From: Puffinus mauretanicus
Taxonomy: Eukaryota; Chordata; Aves; Procellariiformes; Procellariidae
Reading direction: 5' to 3'
Assembly (NCBI GenBank): GCA_023333565.1
Contig: JAJKFH010003493.1
Location: forward strand, 1,550,001 to 1,614,000
Length of the DNA: 64,000 bases
Part shown: positions 12,965 through 25,100 of the stretch, piece by piece
Layout of the letters: every line of letters starts with the position of its first letter
How positions within the stretch are numbered: the first letter of the stretch is position 1
The notes under the pieces: generated by a model
The model's database searches: none
The model's input: the letters and a program-made list of their open reading frames with translations, nothing else
Told to the model about the DNA's origin: nothing
Translations under genes and position numbers: made by a program

Positions 12965-13197
12965 CACACCAGAGACTGTTAATCTCATAATAGAAGTCTT
13001 TGTTGAAGTTGCACATAAACAAATTTGCTATCTTGGAGAGGCCAAAGCCATGAACTTGTATGAGGCCTGCCTAACTCTGCTCCAGGTGTATTCCAAGAAT
13101 AATCTAGGTCGACAACGGATAGATGTTACAGCAGAAGAAGACCAGTACCAGGATCTCCTTCTTATTATGGAGCTTCTCACTAATCTTCTATCAAAAG
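12954..13197 (+). pseudogene. XPO4: Exportin-4 (XPO4) internal coding fragment
   Basis: Reading from GTA at 12,954, 81 consecutive codons encode a near-identical match, by my memory of the family, to an internal part of exportin-4. The segment includes VYKNTPETVNLIIEV, HKQICYLGE, YEACLTLLQVYSKNNLG, RQRIDVTAEED and MELLTNLLSK. XPO4 is an importin-beta-family (HEAT-repeat) nuclear transport receptor, known to export eIF5A and SMAD3 and to import SOX-family factors. Homology stops abruptly after the AAAG at 13,194-13,197. The frame then runs through six unrelated codons to TGA at 13,212-13,214. There is no GT after that point (AAAG|ATAG) and no pyrimidine tract before the start. No flanking XPO4 exon was seen on either side, and no poly-A tail or 3' end of the mRNA. 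It therefore looks like an isolated exon-like duplicate or a truncated processed copy, not a working exon. The absence of any stop or frameshift across 244 bases suggests a recent origin or some constraint. Confidence 0.88.
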
Positions 13198-13214
13198 ATA
13201 GAAGCGGAGTCTGA

Positions 13215-14913
13215 ATGCACCCAGAAACTCAATTCCATCAACATCCACCGTAATAGTTAAACTACTCTAGCAGCGATATCTGATCCACCAGGACCTAGAC
13301 ACCAAACAAGAGTGTCTGTTTTCAAAAGAAAGGCTATATTGAAAGATAATGTTAGACTGCTCATCATAAACAGTTGCATGTTACCACTTGTCTCCAAATG
13401 AGTTAGAAAAACTGGCTATTTTTTAATGTGCTGGTGAGTTACATCAGGCCCTCAGCTGCCATTAAAGGACTTTGCAAATTACACGTGTTCCACCTAAGCA
13501 ACAATCAGCATGTTTCCATTTTGAAATGACTGCTCTGGAGCATTCCCAAAGCTTCCCAGGAAGTCAGGTAAAATCCTTTTATTTTTTTTTTTTAAAAACC
13601 ATGCAGTATTTTTCCAAAGTCATAAAAAGCTCACTGTATAAGTTTCTCTTCTGAGGACATATGATCATAGCAAGTTGTTATTACAACTTGATGTAGGAGG
13701 CTGAAATCCTTTAAGGGTTCTCTGACCCTTACTCAGCAAAAATATTTAGCCTGGTTGCAACTCAGCAGCTTGGTGAGAGGCGAGCCTTCAACGTTCAGGG
13801 GGCTGAAATAAAAGTTGTTTATCAACAATTGCTAAATAATAGGAACAGCTCTGAAGAAAAAAAAATAGATCGGCATTTCTCAGTGGAAATAAACACCAGT
13901 CTTTATCAGACATGAAATCTAGCTGTGCTAAAAAACAAAAACAAGGCACAGCTGCTCGATACTGAGTGAGCAGAGATTTTCCACTCAGTCAGTCATTCTT
14001 CCCAAGGAGAAAAGAAAAGAAAGAGTGAGCCAAAAGAAAGTGTTGCAATGGCTGCCTCCAAGATGAGAACGAACCATTGAGGTCACATTTATTCTAAGGG
14101 AAAAGAGGTCTTTATTAGCAGCACTAGAGCACGACAGGAAGAGACCGAAACTCAGTTGAATAAAACCCTTATTTTAAAGACAAGAATACATCAGCTCTTT
14201 GTGTGTCCCCACGGAGGTTATACAGCCAAGTTGACTTTGGCAGAGCTAGCTGATACAAAAAGCAGAAGTTGTGAAGAAGAAAAAAATCTTGATTAGCTGG
14301 GCAATGATCCAATGAGCAAGACACTGGAGGCTGCAAGTTCACAACTGAAGAAGCTCAGGTAGAAATAATTTATAGCAAATTAAGTTAGGTCATGATAATG
14401 AAATTTAAAGACAAATGGGACATGATTTATTTTACTAAGGCTTGTTGAAAAGTGAAAGCCAAACAGAGCTAACAGGAGGGATAATTTAACTCTGGTTACA
14501 TGGTTACTCGGTACTAGCACCGAGATAAACTTAACTTGACATAGTTAGAACAGGAAAGAGAATATAAGAATAGGATTTTGAAAAAAAATATTTTACACCA
14601 TTTTTCCAAATTGCAGGGGAGAGCAGGGCAAATTCGGTCCTGTGAATCACTACTACTTGTTTCCCAATTTTAAAACATCCTGGCACACAGCCCTCAGTGG
14701 CAAACGTGGTGGAATTACCTGACGGCAAGCGTTGGGAAGGGATGGATACCAACACCTGCGCTGCAAAGCCCCCGCCATCAAGGAGCAGGAGGGAGGATGG
14801 AAAACCTTAACGGGATAAGCCCTCATAAAGAGGTGCAGTCCCCTTGCAGGTGACTAGAAAGCGGCAGCCACGGCAGGAGGGATGCTTTTATCATTGAGGG
14901 CTTTGCGACTTAC
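13215..14913. other. Non-coding stretch, probable intron
   Basis: Nothing beyond ordinary AT-rich sequence can be supported. There are short T and A runs near 13,580. No further XPO4 homology is visible after 13,197, which argues against this being part of the native XPO4 locus. Confidence 0.6.
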
Positions 14914-14975
14914 CTCAACAGGTTACCCGGCGGCAGCCTGGGCTTGGCTTTGTTTGGCAACAGATGCGGTGCCAT
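14914..14975 (-). CDS. Candidate alternative first coding exon, gene unknown
   Basis: On the minus strand an ATG at 14,975 in a strong context (A at -3, G at +4) opens 20 codons, MAPHLLPN through LPPGNLL. It is followed by AG and an excellent splice donor, TTGAG|GTAAGT, at 14,914/14,913. The peptide is basic and proline-rich, with no signal-peptide character. Upstream lie a short 5' leader with a 13-codon upstream ORF (ATG 15,024, stop at 14,983), a TATA box (15,071-15,065) and a GC box. The exon leaves phase 2. So does a candidate exon in the CpG island ending at 45,340, so both could splice in frame to the same downstream exon beyond the left edge of the window. I do not recognise the protein. 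The support is promoter, start codon and donor in the right order and spacing. Confidence 0.3.
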
Positions 14976-14982
14976 TATGTCC

Positions 14983-15024
14983 TCAACTGTCCCTCCTGCC
15001 ACCCACCTGCCTCTCCCTCCTCAT
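14983..15024 (-). CDS. Candidate upstream ORF in the TATA-promoter leader
   Basis: A 13-codon ORF with its own ATG (context CAGC before, A after), ending in TGA seven bases before the candidate main start. If the transcript exists, such a short upstream ORF would be expected to modulate translation from the main ATG. The peptide is arginine-rich (MRRERQVGGRRDS). It depends entirely on the transcript model. Confidence 0.15.
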   Translation of the reverse strand: MRRERQVGGRRDS

Positions 15025-15064
15025 GCTGTGAAAAATGGCAGGCGAGGGGAAAAAAAAAGGGCGA

Positions 15065-15104
15065 CTTTATAATGGATGAATGCAGCAGTTTGCAGGAGGC
15101 GGGG
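15065..15104 (-). promoter_or_regulatory. Candidate TATA promoter on the minus strand
   Basis: The minus strand carries TATAAAG (15,071-15,065). About 24 bases upstream is a GC box, CCCCGCCTCC (15,104-15,095), of the kind bound by Sp/KLF factors. A start site 25-30 bases downstream of the TATA would fall near 15,040, giving a leader of about 65 bases before the candidate ATG at 14,975. TATA promoters of this layout usually serve tissue-restricted alternative transcripts. That use is inferred. Confidence 0.3.
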
Positions 15105-18100
15105 AGAGAGTGAGTAATGAAAAAGTGTTAATATTAAAGTAATAAAGCTTGTGGCCATTTTTCAGTCTGAAATGCACAACACCATAAAACAATGCTTAAA
15201 GGCACTTGCTTCTGTTCCAAACCACCTGCATGCTAAGGCACCCTGCTACTAGCACAGAAGTTGTTTACTACCAGTCTCATTTCGGTCTGATTCCAGGAGA
15301 ACCATAAAGCTGAATTTTCTCACTCAGTACCAGAGCCCATGTGGCCTCAGGTGTTCTTTGGTATGCCAAGCCCTGCCGTGTCACCTGTGATCCCTGCCCC
15401 GTCACTCACCCACTCATTTCTAACAAGACATATAAAAGTCACGTCGGAGAAAAGGGAATCTGTCCCCGGCGCATGGCACACGTACGCTCTTCTCCTCCGG
15501 TTCTTGAAACAGCAGCTACTCTCGGTGAGGTGTGTTGAGCATAACTATGATGGTGGCTTTGTCTGCCAGCACTTGTGTCCATACACTACTGGGTGGTAGT
15601 AGGTAAAACAAGACTACTATTTCCTCTCCTGAAACAATTCCTTCCAAAAAAAGAAATGGAGAAGGAATGAAATATAATGGCAGAGAAAATAAAAAATGGG
15701 AATTCTCCTCTCCCTCTTTTTAAGAATCAATTAATTTCAAAGGCACCTTTATCTCTTTTATGCATTCAAATCCCACATCTGCATACAAGGCAACAGTCCA
15801 GGACACCCAAAGAAGTCCAAATGGGCTATGCAACACCATTATCAAGACCCAGTCTATATACTATGAAGAATGGCAAAGCAAATAGTAAAGCAGACCATAT
15901 CACTTGATAGCAGCATTTTCAGATCTCTTTTTCTTCATGCTCCCCATCACAGGAAACATTACATTGCTCATTCTCCTTCCCTTAGTTGCCATAGATGCAG
16001 CGCCACAGTGCAGCAATGCTAGTCCCATCTCTGTAAGATGATCACATGTGAGCACCTCCTGCACTCCTGACTCCTTCCCTTCTTGCTTTCAGCCAGTCAA
16101 AGGTACCCTCCAGTTCCACCCTGCCCTCCCTTACTGGGCAGGGAAGTTAACAGATCAACTCACACACAAGAAAATGGGACTAAACTGTCACAGCTCAGTG
16201 GTGCCATACACACTTTCAGTGCCACTCATGTTCTGGTCCAAGGAAAGTTTGCCTGCATCGCAAAAGGATGCTTCCAGGAAATGTTGCATTTTCCATCTTC
16301 AGCTGCAAAGAGGAGCCCATCCTTGCAAACCTGCATTTCAAACCTTGCAACCTTTGCCAGCCTGAGGAACAGCCCAGTATTAAACCTCAGTCAACACAGT
16401 GCTGTCAACCGATTTTCAAGCTGATCCATGATAGATGAGCTGAATTTGAAAGCAGCCAATGTTCACATGGCAATAGCCACGTGCTACCACACCACCAGGG
16501 CTCTCACGGTACTCTGTGCTCAAAAGCGTCTCCCCAGAGCACAGAAGGGAGACACTTATAGCCATGGCAGTGATAGTCCCCCCATATTGTCACCATTGTG
16601 GATACACACCCTCATCAACAGGGCTGCCGCAGACCTCAGCCTCATGCCTGAGCTGAGTGTGAAGAGATAAATCGAGGCAGTCTCCTGACTTCCACAGCCA
16701 CCACTGAGGATGCAGAGAGCGTGTGCTAGCAGCCATGGCACGACTGCGCTATGGCAAGCCAGGAGACTGCGTGCTGGCAAGTACATGGTGACTCAGGGCA
16801 CGAGTCTCAACAAGTCCTAAAAAGCTATTATGACGGGTCACTTCACCTGCTTTCCTCTTCATTGGGATACACAACTTCTCCTTTCTCTTTCCACCAAAAA
16901 AACCCTGTCATCTTGCAAATAATCATTCTAAAATTCTTTGAAGTTGCAACACTGAAATGTACTTTGGCAGATGCAAACACCTCTGCAAACAGGGAGAAGC
17001 GGGAAAGTCAACCATCAGCCCTGGAGGTGTCTTACAACCTCATCTACAGTATTAACCCACCAGATCATCACTTCATATTATGAAGTTACTTTTATGGTTG
17101 CACAACCAACTTCGTTAAGAATGAGTGATTGGTTTTCTATCAGTGATTTTAACAGCTGCCTTAATACGGCAATCATTTATTTATAACAAAAGAAATACTT
17201 GCCTTCTCTTAGAATCAATGTTACTAGTACGATGAAAGAAAAAATAGCCTATTATAACATGCTAATAATTATTTTATTTAAAGTTATTATAATATTCCCC
17301 AGGCAAAATTCTACATTCTACCTTTACTCATTAAAATGTGCACACGGCTCAAAATTTGATGGTGGATGGAGGAAAAAAGAGAAAAAAAATCATTTCACAT
17401 CTTTCCCTTTACAGTGGCATTCTTTCACTTAACTTATTTCTTTTTTCTGCTGCATTTTTCATAGTGTTTGTGTCGAAAGTGTTATTGACACCTTAATGGA
17501 TTTTTTAATGTTATTGGAACATACATGTTTTCTTATTGAATTTTATGAAAGTAATTTTTATAAAATACAACTTTTTAAAAATTAAAAAAAAACTTTTAAA
17601 ACCCCTGAGAGAGAAAACAATTTGTATAAAACATTATACAATATGAAAAATTTCAGTCAAAATACAAAATTTAAATAACATCTGCATTTTTCTGTCTTAC
17701 TAAAAAGATGATATTTTTTCTTCAGCAGTTCTTCCACCTGGAGTCCCTTACGAATGGGTGAACAAAATGGCCCCGTTGGATGCTGCTTGGCTGGGCTTGC
17801 ACTCAGGATCTTAGCAATGATCTGAAGCAGAAGCTCAGATGGTTGTGGTGAGTTTACGCAACGTGTTTGTAAGATGAGACACCTAATATGGGGTACGTTA
17901 TGAATGGTCTACCATGAACAAGACACACACATTGCAACCCTGACTTAACGATGCATTAACAACAGAAGATATGCTGAGGGAAATAAATGACCTTCTTTGT
18001 GTAACAGTACCAGCAGAAAGCAGCCCAAAAGATGGCATAGCTACTCTTGGGAATAATTACTGCAACATCTGCAGTCTCCCACTAGTTTTTAGGCAGTGCC

Positions 18101-19169
18101 ATGGTTCCCACCCAGAGCCATTCTGGCTTGCGTGCAGGATGAGGAGCGACCCTGGCAGACCTTCACGTGATGCTAGGCTGAGTCCTCACTGCTGTCCAAC
18201 CTGCCGAGAGCTGCTGGATGTTTAAGAAACTGAAAAGCTTTTTAAAAGTTATTATTAACTTAAAGCTGGCGGAGCCGTGCTGGAAGAGTAGATGAACACT
18301 GCCAAAGATGGGTGGCTCCTCAGGTCTGACTCCACTCAGTGCGGATGTCCAATTTCTCTTTGGAGGACAGGGCTGGCTAACCTATGCCCCCCACTTGCAG
18401 CACACGCTCAGCAGGAGAGGGATGATCCGTGCTTTATACCCCAGTAAGCGGTGGGATTCCCAAGTTGCTGCTGGGCTTGGAGCTCGGAAGAAGCCGGCAG
18501 CCAGAAACCTGCCTCCCACCAACAGGCGCATCTGTACCCACAAGGCAGCGGCTCCTGGCACCCTGGTCCTGTTGAGCTCAGGAGCTGTCAGGTTCCTGCT
18601 GAGCTGGAAACAGCATCTTCACTTTTTTTTCTTCCCTCCTTTTCCCCATTTGACGACTGCAGAGAAACGCTTGTAAATTGGGACTGTTACACCCATGCAA
18701 GCTTAAAACAACCTTGCTCAGGCACAGATGACAACTCTTGATGGCAACGTGAACGTGACTGCAGACTAATCCACGTTGTTCTGACACATTAAAACCATCT
18801 CTGAAATCCCTGCACTGCCTGTAGTCACTCCTGTTACATACCTCTGCACAGCCAGCACTCAGCCAGGCAAACACAGGAGAGAAGCACAATGAAAAAAATC
18901 CACATTTTTGGTAGATTCATACTCCTTTGTATGCTAGAATTTTTCTTTTTCAGTGTAATCATGAAAATATATTAATAGTTTAGCTTTAAATATAGGTCTA
19001 TCAACAAAATCTATTTAATACACAACTAAATCTATTTAATACACACATTCTGCAAAGAACTGGTTTGCCTTTAAAGCGCATTAAGTGTACCTCTGATAGC
19101 TAGAGAGACAGACTACTACCACAAAAAAGGCAGTCAATTTAAAAGCTATTTCTTCCTTGAATATTCTGT
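15105..19169. other. Non-coding stretch, probable intron
   Basis: No gene is supportable. A very AT-rich block at 17,430-17,720, with long T and A runs and sequences such as GTTATTGACACC, could be a matrix-attachment or regulatory region. A 21-bp tandem duplication lies at 19,007-19,048. The locally GC-richer part at 18,100-18,620 gives several overlapping open frames in both directions, with no recognisable protein. Confidence 0.55.
19007..19048. repeat. 21-bp tandem duplication
   Basis: AAATCTATTTAATACAC plus four more bases (19,007-19,027) is repeated immediately at 19,028-19,048 with only its last few bases changed. It is a local duplication with no coding content, 120 bases ahead of a CR1 element. 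Confidence 0.85.
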
Positions 19170-20057
19170 TCTCAGAAATCCCAGGCCCCTGCAACCAGTG
19201 AGAAAGTCTGGAGCAATGAAGACTTGCCCTCAGCAGAGGAGGATCAAGTTAAGCGACATTTAAACAAACTGGACATACACAAGCCCATGGGTCCTGAGGG
19301 GATGCATCCATGGGTGCTGAGGGAGCTGGCTGGTGTTAACAGAAGGCCACTCTCAACTATCTTTGAAAGGTCATGGGGATCAGAGGAGATTCTTGAGGAC
19401 TGGAAGGAAGCAAAACTTCTATTTTCAAGAAGGAGGATCCAGTAAACTAGAGGCAGGTCAGCCTCACCTCCAACTCTGGGGAGGTGATGAGCAAGTAAAT
19501 CTGGGAACAATTTCCTTAACATATGGAATAAAAGAAGGTGATTGGGAGTAGTCAGCATGAATTTATGAAGGCAGAAATTACATCTGACCAACCTGATAGC
19601 TTTCTGCAATGAGACGCCTGGCTCATCTCACTGAGATGAGAGAGAAGCAGGTGTTATTTATCTTGACTTTATCAAAGCTTTTAATGCTGTCTCCCATAAC
19701 ATCCTCATTGACAGACGGATGAAGTACAGACTAAATAAATGAACAGTGAGGTTCATACCTGATCAGGAGGAACAACGAAGACAGAACCAGACTCTTCTCA
19801 GTGGTGCCCAGCAAAGGGTAAGAGGCGATGGGCACAAACTGAAATACAGGGAATTCCATCTGAACATAATAAAATAATCATGTTTGTTTTTTTTTTTTAC
19901 TGTGAGGTTGGTCAAACCTGGAATAGGTTGCCCAGAGAGGCTGTGGCATCTCCATCCTTGAAGATACTCAAAAGCTTGCTGGACAAAGCCCTGAGCAGGG
20001 GGGTTGGACTAAGCGATCTCCAGAGGTGCCTTCCAGCCTCAGCCATTCTGTGATTAC
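19170..20057 (+). mobile_element. CR1 LINE remnant with reverse-transcriptase piece
   Basis: This plus-strand CR1 copy retains three blocks. The first (19,224-19,440) encodes the start of the reverse-transcriptase region: EEDQVKRHLNKLD, MHPWVLRELAG and an ERSW-EDWKEA motif. The second (about 19,640-19,730) carries the YLDFIKAFNAVSHN motif, a decayed form of the conserved RT block in which catalytic-region residues are normally FDxVxH. The third (19,740-20,057) is the 3' end, with GHKLKYREFHLN, a poly-T interruption, AGGTTGCCCAGAGAGGCTGT and GGTTGGACTAAGCGATCTCC. The large jump between the second and third blocks indicates an internal deletion. Stops and frameshifts make it inactive. CR1 is the main LINE of birds. 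It moves by target-primed reverse transcription and has a short 3' repeat in place of a poly-A tail. Confidence 0.95.
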
Positions 20058-21065
20058 TTCCAAGCAGGTTAAACAAAACATCTGCAAGAACTACAATTCA
20101 AGAAAAAATACTCAAAAGCAGTATAACTTAAGACAGAAATAATTCTAGGCCACACATCTAAGTCCTACTGAAGCACATTTTTATTTCCTGCTTATGTTAA
20201 CATGTGGTTGTACAATCTGTGTTGTCTGTAAAGAAGAGACTTCATGGGGTGCTTCACTTGCAACAGGGAGTTATAAACACATACCCCAAAACCAGAATTT
20301 GGTTGTAGATGTTTGCTATCACTTAGCCAGGGTTTATGAACTATCTTACCCTTGAGCACAGTTTCCACTATGACTTGGGTGGGTAAACAAGTCCAATTAC
20401 AGATGTTCTATTTTTAAAATATTAATTGTAAGGAACATAGTTCCTTAACTAACATTAATTAAAATTATGCTGGTTTCCACAACAACAGTGCTTCCTGAGA
20501 AATGGCTATATTAGCAAACAAACATTGAAGATACACAATTATTATTGCTCTGTGACATTATACTCTAAATCAAAATAGTGCTTATCCTTTTTAACTCATA
20601 CCAACATCTAAAAGCAAAGGACCAAAACTGCAAATATTTATTCATTTATGTCACTGAACTGCAGTCAACAAATTGAATTACTGAATTGACAGCATGACAA
20701 TATCCCCAATAAATATGCATAAACTTATTTGGAAACTCTTGAAAGGAGAAGATTTTCAAATGACAGCAAGTCACACACGGCCAAACTTCTGGTAAATAAA
20801 TTCATAAGTACCTAATGAACCAATTAAGTGATTAACTGATTTCAATCCATCAAACACTAACTTGGGTGCCTACTTTCATACAAGCTGTTTTAAGAACACT
20901 GCCCTTAAAAAAAAAGAGGGGAAAAAAACTTTAAGCCTTTTTTAAAGTGCTTTTTGGCACCAAAATGACACTCAAGCTACCCAGAAAACAAGGGCAAATT
21001 TTCATTCATGTTTTCTGCACCCAAATTACAGAACAAAACCCCATAAAGTGTAGCTAGAGGACTTC

Positions 21066-21110
21066 AAACCAAACCAAACCAAACCAAACCAAACCAAACA
21101 AAACAAACCC
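21066..21110. repeat. AAACC pentanucleotide microsatellite
   Basis: Six perfect AAACC units run from 21,066 to 21,095 and grade into AAACA units. Such CAAAC/AAACC arrays are common in bird introns. No function is implied. Confidence 0.97.
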
Positions 21111-22108
21111 ACTGAGCTTTGACCGTACTTAAGTATCTTATAAACTGTCCCAATGACTTCAGGAGGAGCTGAACTGAGCCACGGTAGAACAAGCTTTCTA
21201 AAATTCTACCTTCTGTTATTAAGAAGTCAATCAAATGGGTTGTAATAGGAAATACGTTTTTCCATCCTTCATTTACAATCCTGTCTCAGAAAATTTGAGG
21301 CCAATTCCCTCTACAGAAATAGATGCAATATGTCTCGAGGGAAAAAGAAGAACTCTGCAGGAACAACCCACCAAGGTTTTCCCTGAAGCCTCCTGTTGGG
21401 TTTTGTAGCCTTTAAAGGAAAAAAGGCTTTTATCCTGCTGGTCCCAGCTTGCCAAACCGAGAGCCTCCAGGTCGGTATCTTGTAACTGCTTTCACTCAGG
21501 GACTCTCTGTGGCTTTTTCTTGCTATTTTCCAGCAGAGCCAGCACAACTGTTTTCCTCTCCTAGTATCAGTCAAACTTTCCATCAGGCTATTTGCTTAAC
21601 TTAGCAATCCCAGAGGCTCCCAGGAGGCCAGACTCTGAAGGAAAGTGCAAGCGCTGCAAGTTGCTGGAGAAGCAAGGCATACCACCTCTGCTCCGTACTT
21701 CTACAGGTCCAGATAACCTGCAGGTGAGCAGGGGAGCACTACTGCTGACCAGCTTTCTTCCAAAGCCATGGAGGAGTCAACTGTGGAGATAACCTCCATG
21801 TGTAAGCAAAGGAGCTACATCATGGGATCATGCAGTTCATGCCTTGAAAAAAAGCACTACCTCAATTTTCAAGTTCACAGTAACAAAAATATCTTTAAAA
21901 TTCAAGGACTGATAGCACTGATAGCAGACAAATTCCTTTCAAATGCCCTAAACAATCTGGTTTTACATTTCAAGGCAAGAAGTTTAACTTCTATTTCTGC
22001 TTTATGCTGAAGAGAAGTTTCCTTAGTCACCAAGCCTAAAAAAGGCAGCCCACCACATACTTGCCCACAGTCGTTACCTCTGAGTGCTGGCAACCACTGC
22101 TTACTCAC

Positions 22109-22142
22109 TGCTGCTTATGGCTTTTCTCATGGTGGGAAAGGG
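22109..22142 (-). other. Candidate 34-nt minus-strand exon with an ATG
   Basis: The minus strand reads a very good acceptor (GCTTCCTTGCCGTCAG), then 34 bases, then the donor AGCA|GTGAGTAAG. The exon contains CCCACCATGA, a near-ideal start-codon context, followed by MRKAISS to the splice site. It could be a leader exon carrying the start codon. As a coding exon it would shift frame (34 bases). Strand agrees with the inferred gene. There is no homology support. Confidence 0.15.
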
Positions 22143-25100
22143 CTGACGGCAAGGAAGCAATTAATTTTTTTTTTTTCAGTTCTTTCTGATCGTAAGGCTA
22201 GATTATTTTAAAAGCTGCTGTTTGTATATTTTCCTTTGGGGTTTCACAACTTTCTCTTAATATGTCTTTCACCCTTCTCCCCAAAAATGTTCATTCTTTT
22301 CTGGTTAGCGTTATTAATTTTACCAATTGGAGTAACCCACTTAAAAAGCTATTTCCTAAACACGTTTTCTATGTTTCTATATGTTAACCTATTTCTGTTT
22401 ATTTCACTTGTAGTATCTTCATTTCATTTAATTTGATCCATGAAAAAAAGGTATACACAAAAATTAATGCAGAAAAGAAGCCCAAAGGAAATACTATTAG
22501 AAAGTTACAAAAATAGAGGAAATATATGTACTTATGTTAAGGAAAAAAAAAAAATACAATTAAAGTATCTATGTAAAGCAGCCAATAATGAGTTACTCCG
22601 ATCTTTTAATTTAATCTAATCTGAAACCGTTTTTTCAAGTAGCATTCTTTAATTCATAGATCCATGCATAAGAAATTCAGATGTCCAGATAACTCATAAA
22701 AATACTACTTAATTTGGTGTATTCATGCATGACTACATAAAGTAAGCAAGATTCAACACTATGGTAAAGAGAAGAAATGAAGTGTAAAAATATTTTCCAT
22801 TAAAACACCAAATGGAAGTCACACTCAATTAAGTAAATATTTTGCTATATTGATAGACGCTAAATCCATGGTTTTTTCAAAGCCTTGCTTTAGTTGTTGC
22901 TTGTAAGCTACTGTGCTTTTTTTGGTCTGCTTCATATAAAATGACACAAGAAGTTTGTGTTCATGTAACACTATGGATGAAATGGTCTTTGCTTTTTACA
23001 AGTTGTTTGTAACGAACATTTTGGCTTTCTCAAAAAGGTGAAGAAAACAATCAGCCAACGTCTTTGTGCGCGTCCTGTGAGGATACTCATCCTCCACAGA
23101 AACAAATTTTACTAACCTGAGTCAGCAAGCTGTAATGGCATGTAGTAAAACTATGATATGAATCAAAAACTTACAGACTCGCTCATCAGTAGCAAGATAC
23201 AACAGAACACGCTCTCTGAAAACTACCAATTTCCCAAAGAGCATTTGGATGGCTTCTCTTTTTGAATGGGGACTTGATCCTTCACGTTCAATCCATGCAC
23301 ACCATTTTCTCCTTCCTCCCTAAATCCTAAACATTTTTCTTACATTTACTTCTTCTGAGATTCAGTAGTGACAGTTTCTTCCTTACACTCCTACATATAC
23401 TTTGCACAAGCTGTTAAACAGAATTAGTCCATGCTCCTCTTTCATACCAGTCACCATTGGCCAAAAATTTTTCCGCAGAACCTAGTACACAAGAATCCAA
23501 CTGACTTCACAGTTGCAAAAGCTCAACAGCAGCCAGACTATTGAATAAAATAGAGAAGGGAAGTGCTTATAAGTGATCCTCCGACATGCAGTGGGATGGA
23601 AGGCTGTTTCTCCTGTGCTCTGAAGGAACCTAATAAACTGACCTTAGAGAAATCCCAGTTCTGACCCTCACCACCCAGCTTCTATAACTTGTGCAAACAC
23701 AGCTTGGCAGCCAGGCTGAAGAAAGGTTTTGCGGACTATGGTCATGCAGACCCTCCAAATGGCCACAAGAAGTGTTCACTAGATGAAGACAGGTCCAAGG
23801 TGGCTAGCAGGAAAAGGGTATGAACACAGCACTTGGAAGACAGGTTGAGTGTGCCCAGTGCAAACTCTTTATGCTGCCTTTAACTACCGTAAGGACATCA
23901 CTTATTAGCAGGTAACAACAAAAATATTGCCTGGTATCACTTGGTTGTTGCACTCTGCACAATACAATAATCCAGGTTCAAAAGGACACCATCAGCAAGA
24001 GCGCTGGCTGAGACCTTTACCTAAATAAGGAAAGAGATTATTTATTTACCCTGAGCATAAATGTACTCTTCAAATTACATGACAAGTCTTTACTGGAAAT
24101 TCCCCCTTACCATTCAAAGCCAGCAGATAAAAACTTGAAAAATGAACAAGTTAGAACTACCTGGAGAAATTAAACCTTGTGGTCTTCACCGACCTAGCAA
24201 AGCAGAACGATTAATGTAAGCAAATTCCCCACCCCTCAAAAAAAAGGCAAAATTATACCCTGGTAATTTTTTTAGTTGCAATTCACTAATACACCTTTTA
24301 ATAGTGAACAGAAACAACTGCTTTTAAGGTAAAAATCTAAACTCAATGTCCTATTTTTAAATAAAAATACCAGAAGAGATACCGGGAAGAAAAAACCTGA
24401 CAAATTCTGGGAGATGAAGTAATTCAAGTCTGAATGCCCTTCCTTTACCATGTATTAGGACTACATGGCATGAAGAGAAAATCAACATGTGCAGTACCTG
24501 AAACCCGTGTCAAAGAACAGAAGAAACTGGTGGATAACAAAGAACTAATCTATTGTGCAAGTGTTGATTTCCGTTTATGTTTAAATCTGGAGGCACACTA
24601 CCCCCTCCTGCAGCGCCTTCTGCCGGGTACAGGATCCCTGGGGAAAATGGCTTAATCCCCAGTAATGATGCAGTGTGAGGAGCCTATCTGGGACATACTT
24701 AATGCTGTCCTCCATGCTGAGGATGCAATTCCAGGAGTAAAGAGTTAGTCACGTTGTCTCCCTCCACCACCCATCTTTTCATCTTCTGCATATCTTGTTC
24801 TGCAGAGACAGGCATTCACACCTACGGGATGCTGCTAAGTCATGTGGGGACATGGCATGGAGGAAGCTGCTCTTCTGCAGAAAACTCCTGCAAATACAGT
24901 GGACATCCCGCTAGGATTTCTTTCTTTCCGTGGATTTCCACAGGCTGAGATGGATGTCTCTGGTGGTTTTGCTACACCCTGCTCCTGAATGGAAACACCA
25001 CTCTGCTTCTGCAGACCCTGACTTTTCCCATGCATGCTAGAAAGGGGCAGAGAGCACCTTCTTACATCCTTGCGTATACTGTGAGGCCCAACAGAGGCAT

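Noticed and set aside
21605..21724. Plus-strand open segment (KCKRCKLLEKQGIPP…) ending at CTGCAG|GTGAGC
   Set aside because: The donor is good but the acceptor is weak, the peptide is unrecognised and the strand is opposite to the inferred gene.
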